Made by a program: the position numbers and the translations under genes. Below, piece after piece: positions 32,826 to 36,385 of a stretch of 36,385 bases of DNA; position 1 is the stretch's first letter, and every line of letters starts with the position of its first letter. The stretch comes from Candidatus Brocadia sp. WS118. GTDB taxonomy: Bacteria > Planctomycetota > Brocadiia > Brocadiales > Brocadiaceae. The notes beneath the pieces were generated by a model. It saw only the letters and a list, made by a program, of their open reading frames with translations. It was not told the DNA's origin and did not search any database. The stretch spans positions 1-36,385 of the forward strand of contig PHFX01000019.1 of NCBI GenBank assembly GCA_007618135.1. The letters are read 5' to 3'.

Positions 32826-33240
32826 AAATAGTACCGATAAAAAATAATGTTCATTTTATGACACTGATAAAAGACATAAAAATGATAAAAAACAACTTAT
32901 TTAACATATTCATGTCTTTTGATCTACCTATTGCAGTAATATGTTCGGTAAATATCACGAAAAATTAATAATATAAAGCAGAAATTGTTAAAGAGAAAAA
33001 ATTTACCTCAACCTTTAAGAATGTTTATGAATTTTTTTGCCAAACAACCTCAATAACCAAAGAACATTTATTCTGTCAAATATTTGCAATTGTATTATGT
33101 AAATTATTTTATGTCAAGGATATAAAAAATATTTCATATTTCGTGCACTTATCTGTCGTGGACTTAAACTACCGGTTTATTGGTGCGTTAAAAGACAGAA
33201 CGGATGAACTATCGGAAAAACATCACAATATTATATTAAC

Positions 33241-33388
33241 TTGACAAAGATTGTGGGTCTCAGTATGCTACCGTCACGCATACGCAGGTACAAAGAAACA
33301 TTTCAATTGATGCGAAAAGGGAATTTTCAAATGCAATATATTTATGTATTTGAAGATAATCAATATTCAAAGCTATTCCCTTTTGTAC
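33241..33388 (+). promoter_or_regulatory. Promoter and structured leader or small RNA
   Basis: TTGACA (33241-33246) and TATGCT (33264-33269) are 17 bases apart. The following region holds AAAAGGGAAT (33315-33324), which pairs with ATTCCCTTTT (33375-33384), and inside it CAAAT/ATTTG. This could be a small RNA or the leader of the gene at 33502. The rest of 32826-33501 is AT-rich, with no gene seen, and a second -10-like TATAAT at 33467-33472. Confidence 0.4.
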
Positions 33389-33501
33389 ATAATAAGGACA
33401 GCCTTTGAACTTCGATGCGGACTTGTTCTCTGCTTTAGAAAGGACTGCCAGACATTATCCTCGTGCTATAATTACCCTTTTTTGCAGGAGCTTTTTATCT
33501 G

Positions 33502-34196
33502 ATGTATTGCGTGAACGGTATTCCTATCGCGTTAATAGCCTGCATACAAAAAACGATACTTGCTTTTTTTAAACGGTCGCGCAATTATCTCTTTCCCTAT
33601 TTCTACAGAAGGTCCTGAAGAAATTGGGATTCAAGATAATACGCTGATGTATGCCCGACTTACGGGAAAAAAGGCAAAAACACTATCGCCGGAAATGTTT
33701 CTCACAAAAGATCTCCTTGGAACATTAAAAAGTTCCGTTCGGTCAGTTAATATTCAGGCACCCGTTGTGGCCTATTTTTGGTATCTCAATTAAACACAAT
33801 AAAACCCAAATAGAAAAGGATTACCTGCTGTTTGTCAAAAAGGGCGCAGTTTTGGGAACGTTACATGACGGTGTTTATTTTATGAACGAAGACCAGATAT
33901 ATCACGGTACGGCAATGGGAGAGCATACGAAAACTGCCGTTAATACGACAATCCTGACGGAAAGTATCATTGGTTTTGCCTGTAACCTTATAGGCACTTC
34001 CTACCCTCCGAAATATTTACCTTCTTTTACGTGGCACTCAAACCATGGCACGGTGATCTACAACCTGGAAAAGGCACTGCTTGTGGCAAAGATCGCGATG
34101 AAAAGGCGGGGCAAAGAAATGACTTCTGCAGAAGAACAACTCTTTCGGAGAGTTTTTGAGCTTACCCAAAAAGAGAAAAAATTCCTACCCAACTGA
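33502..34196 (+). pseudogene. Unrecognised gene interrupted by two +1 shifts at T-runs
   Basis: Three overlapping frames form one protein if one T is removed from each of two T-runs, at about 33566-33572 (seven Ts) and about 33776-33780 (five Ts). The first frame starts at ATG 33502 with AGGAG 11 bases upstream (MYCVNGIPIALIACIQ). It continues as LNGRAIISFPISTEGPEEIG and NIQAPVVAYF, then GISIKHNKTQIEKDYLLF and YHGTAMGEHTKTAV to TGA 34194-34196. The restored product has about 230 residues, with no signal peptide and no family I can name. It ends nine bases before the RNA-ligase-partner gene, so they are probably cotranscribed. Both shifts lie in homopolymers, so sequencing error, true decay or programmed slippage are all possible. 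Confidence 0.6.
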
Positions 34197-34205
34197 AAGG
34201 CTTTT

Positions 34206-34922
34206 ATGGAAAAAGAGATTAAACACGGACGAATTATTATTGACACGAGTATTTTTACTAATCCGGAAGTGTATCATTCGTTTGGTTTAAATCCAACAGA
34301 GGCACTTCGTACGTTTCTGGAGATCATCGGCAAATTAGAAGGAACGTCCTTTTATATGCCTCCATCGATTTACCAGGAATTGTTCAATTTTATCGAAGCA
34401 AAGGATATCCCGCCTGAACTTCAAATTCGTATCATACAAAAACCTCCAAAGCGATATGAACTTTCCGTTCCGGCTTTTTTGCTATACGAGCTTATTGAGG
34501 ATGTACGCCACAGAATAGACAAGGGGTTACGGGTAGCCGAAGAAGCCGTAAGGAAAAAGATTGATAAGGGTCTAAAAACATCAGAAGCGATGGAACGGAA
34601 ACGAAAGGCCTCACGCGAAAAATCAGTTTTTCTTTTTCCGGATGTGCGGATGACAGAAGAAATTCCCTACAAAACTGAATCAGAAACGTTAGAGGCTGCC
34701 GCTATTGCTGATCTGAGAAAAAAATATCGTGCTGCCCTGAGAGAAGGAATCATTGATAGTAAGGAGGATGTTGATCTAATTCTCCTGGCTAAGGAACTTG
34801 ACGGCATACTGGTGACAGCTGATACTGGTATTGTTAAATGGGCTGACAAGCTTGGCATCCGTTATCTTGATCCCCGTATGTTGCGCGGAATACTCGACAA
34901 GCTGACACAGGGAACAGAATAA
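34206..34922 (+). CDS. RNA ligase partner protein (PIN-domain nuclease fold)
   Basis: The 238-residue protein has PIN-domain acidic residues: D13 in [11 protein letters not shown] and late Asp residues in [27 protein letters not shown]. It matches the protein family known as RNA ligase partner, which is encoded beside Pab1020-type ATP-dependent RNA ligases in archaea and some bacteria. An RNA-cutting role that feeds the ligase is a reasonable inference. A charged helical insert (about 100-145) separates the two PIN halves. AAAGG lies five bases before ATG. Here the ligase is convergent with it and not in the same operon. Confidence 0.87.
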   Translation: MEKEIKHGRIIIDTSIFTNPEVYHSFGLNPTEALRTFLEIIGKLEGTSFYMPPSIYQELFNFIEAKDIPPELQIRIIQKPPKRYELSVPAFLLYELIEDVRHRIDKGLRVAEEAVRKKIDKGLKTSEAMERKRKASREKSVFLFPDVRMTEEIPYKTESETLEAAAIADLRKKYRAALREGIIDSKEDVDLILLAKELDGILVTADTGIVKWADKLGIRYLDPRMLRGILDKLTQGTE

Positions 34923-35053
34923 TCTTCCAACAAAGTGGTTCTACCATCTTCACCCGCCCTGTGACAGCTGGTTCCTCCCTTTGCCACAAGCGCTTGCCGA
35001 ACTGCTCCCTCATCTATTTTTATTGATCTGAGTTGTTGTGCTGAAAAGGAACA

Positions 35054-36178
35054 TTAGTCCACATGGGTTGCGCCTTGCAGATGTTTTTGAAGAATTTCAT
35101 AGGTGGCATAACATTTTCTTGCAAACTTAACATGCCAGTAATTTTCTATTTTATTTTTCGATAACACCTCGAACTTTACCTTACATTTATGGAGGTGCTC
35201 TATCATCCGCTGGATATTTCTCTCTTCCCGAAACCTGAGAAGATATTTCTCATCAATAACTTCGTTCCGCGCTGCTTTCGCAACATTTTCATATATCGGT
35301 CTCAGCAAAACTTTACCCAACTGAGGAAAAACTTCTGGTTGCAACGCCTCCATCTGTTCATGAATAAACATCGCTGCACGAATAATCCGATGGGTAAAAA
35401 ATTCAGATGCCATTTCTGCCATCAAAGGAGCGGTAACGTTAATATCACGCAAACAAGAGCCGAGTGTCACATACTTTAAAATCTTTTCTGCAGGATGGGT
35501 AGGTTTCATTACTACTCCTTCACACCCTGCCTCGTCCAGCCCTTTGACAATCTTTTTCAGGTCTGAAATATCCGATGCTGAAAACTGTCCAAACCGCCTC
35601 ACGGTAGGCACGCGATAGGTATCGAAGATTTTGTACCGCTCATCAACAGGAATGCTATGAGATTGGTTCATCATCATTACATCAAAGGCAAAAAACCTGA
35701 CGTCTTCCTTTACGTAGGGAGGATGTGCAATGTTATATGGATTATCGGGCCCGGCAAATTCACCACAAACGATCAGACCAGGAATATCGTCAAATATTTT
35801 CTTTACTTCTAAAAAATCTGCAATCCGGTCTGTCGAAAACGGGCAAACATACGCACCGCGGGAAAAAACCAGCACACGGCCCTGAATACGCACAACCCTG
35901 ACATTATAACCGTCGACTTTTTCTTCGACATAAAAAGGATGAATATAGGCATTACGAACACCATTTTCTAAATGGAGTATCCGGGCTATGCTGGGAAAAC
36001 CAAAAATGATCCCGTCCTCTGTAATAATGGATCCTTTCCCCAGGGCACCAACCTTTTTTGTCATTCTAAAAAAACGAATACCATCGAATTCTTCACTGAC
36101 AGCGTCATGCCTTTCAACCGACCCCTGCCACAGGGACTCGGTAATACCGACCTGTTTGACGACATCATACATTTGCAT
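35054..36178 (-). CDS. ATP-dependent RNA ligase, Pab1020/Rnl3 type
   Basis: Nucleotidyltransferase motifs in order: motif I EKVDGYNVR with nucleophile K87, SRGAYVCPF, motif III-like CGEFAGPDNPYN, FFAFDVMMMN, and motif IV EGVVMKP. A helical C-terminal domain of about 130 residues follows, as in the homodimeric archaeal ligase. The 374-residue length fits. It joins RNA ends through an adenylated enzyme intermediate; the natural substrate is unknown. ATG 36178 has only a weak purine-rich site upstream. It converges on the PIN partner gene, with 131 bases between stops. Confidence 0.9.
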   Translation of the reverse strand: MQMYDVVKQVGITESLWQGSVERHDAVSEEFDGIRFFRMTKKVGALGKGSIITEDGIIFGFPSIARILHLENGVRNAYIHPFYVEEKVDGYNVRVVRIQGRVLVFSRGAYVCPFSTDRIADFLEVKKIFDDIPGLIVCGEFAGPDNPYNIAHPPYVKEDVRFFAFDVMMMNQSHSIPVDERYKIFDTYRVPTVRRFGQFSASDISDLKKIVKGLDEAGCEGVVMKPTHPAEKILKYVTLGSCLRDINVTAPLMAEMASEFFTHRIIRAAMFIHEQMEALQPEVFPQLGKVLLRPIYENVAKAARNEVIDEKYLLRFREERNIQRMIEHLHKCKVKFEVLSKNKIENYWHVKFARKCYATYEILQKHLQGATHVD

Positions 36179-36258
36179 ATGCAGACACTTGCTCTCTCTA
36201 TAGTTCTTGAGTATCCGGAATATTTATGATACGATGTTACATAGTGTCTGAACGAAAA

Positions 36259-36280
36259 CGCACTTTTTTGTAAAAGTGCG
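36259..36280. repeat. Perfect 9-bp hairpin upstream of the RNA ligase gene
   Basis: CGCACTTTT pairs with AAAAGTGCG over loop TTGT. A T-run follows at 36288-36293 on the plus strand, so it could be a terminator for a gene to come, or an operator in the ligase promoter region. No gene was seen from 36179 to the end. Confidence 0.45.
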
Positions 36281-36385
36281 AGGGCGATTTTTTCCTTACC
36301 AAGAGATCATTTTAAAATATGCGATTGGGTTTTTGCTAAAATACGGTTCTTTTACCCGTTTCCCTTGGTTTTTTCTTTATTTTAA

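Overview
The window looks like chromosomal DNA of a strictly anaerobic or microaerobic Gram-negative bacterium of moderate GC content. It is most consistent with an anammox planctomycete (Candidatus Brocadia/Kuenenia type). This is an inference from gene content: a corrinoid-activation fusion protein, a stand-alone FMN glutamate-synthase domain, an archaeal-type ADP-forming acyl-CoA synthetase alpha subunit, an oxygen-sensitive ThiC, a NarK / SLAC1-like channel / haem-Cache cluster, an archaeal-type RNA ligase with its PIN partner, an integron remnant whose integrase points the same way as the cassettes (known from some planctomycetes), and very many palindromic intergenic repeats. No rRNA, tRNA or CRISPR array was seen.

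Layout, left to right. (1) 2-2575: a methyltransferase/RACo fusion gene, cut by the window edge and carrying an in-frame minisatellite. (2) 2576-4538: a repeat-rich gap and then a decayed integron: integrase 3' end, possible attI, one cassette gene interrupted by TGA, and one textbook attC. (3) 8660 down to 4539, minus strand: a tRNA-binding protein, recN, an RsuA/RluB-type pseudouridine synthase and thiC in a compact operon. (4) 11052 down to 9361: an FMN glutamate-synthase-domain protein, divergent from a plus-strand moxR-DUF58-batD-batA group (11472-16117), which is split by a repeat cluster. (5) 17608 down to 16205: ADP-forming acyl-CoA synthetase alpha subunit. A gap follows that holds a c-di-GMP-I riboswitch-like element with no gene behind it. 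(6) 21408 down to 18338: thymidylate-kinase-like protein, cyclic-2,3-diphosphoglycerate-synthetase-like P-loop protein and carbamate kinase. (7) 21409-22342: repeats, including a miniature inverted-repeat element of about 390 bp. (8) 28031 down to 22343: SLAC1/TDT channel, haem-Cache sensor, NarK-type transporter, and a second SLAC1/TDT channel with an extra C-terminal domain; together they suggest nitrate/nitrite handling. (9) 28398-29518, plus strand: exonuclease III and a dual-CDGSH protein. (10) 32825 down to 29527: UbiD-family decarboxylase and a MaoC/hot-dog-like protein. (11) 33502-36178: an unrecognised gene broken by two T-run shifts, the PIN 'RNA ligase partner' and, convergent to it, the ATP-dependent RNA ligase.

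The strongest points for a second look are the reverse-oriented integron remnant with three ACAGNCTGT palindromes, the orphan riboswitch, the oxyanion cluster with a haem-binding Cache receptor lacking an output domain, the channel with a fused C-terminal domain, and the RACo fusion with an altered iron-sulfur motif. All functional calls come from reading motifs by eye; no database search was run.
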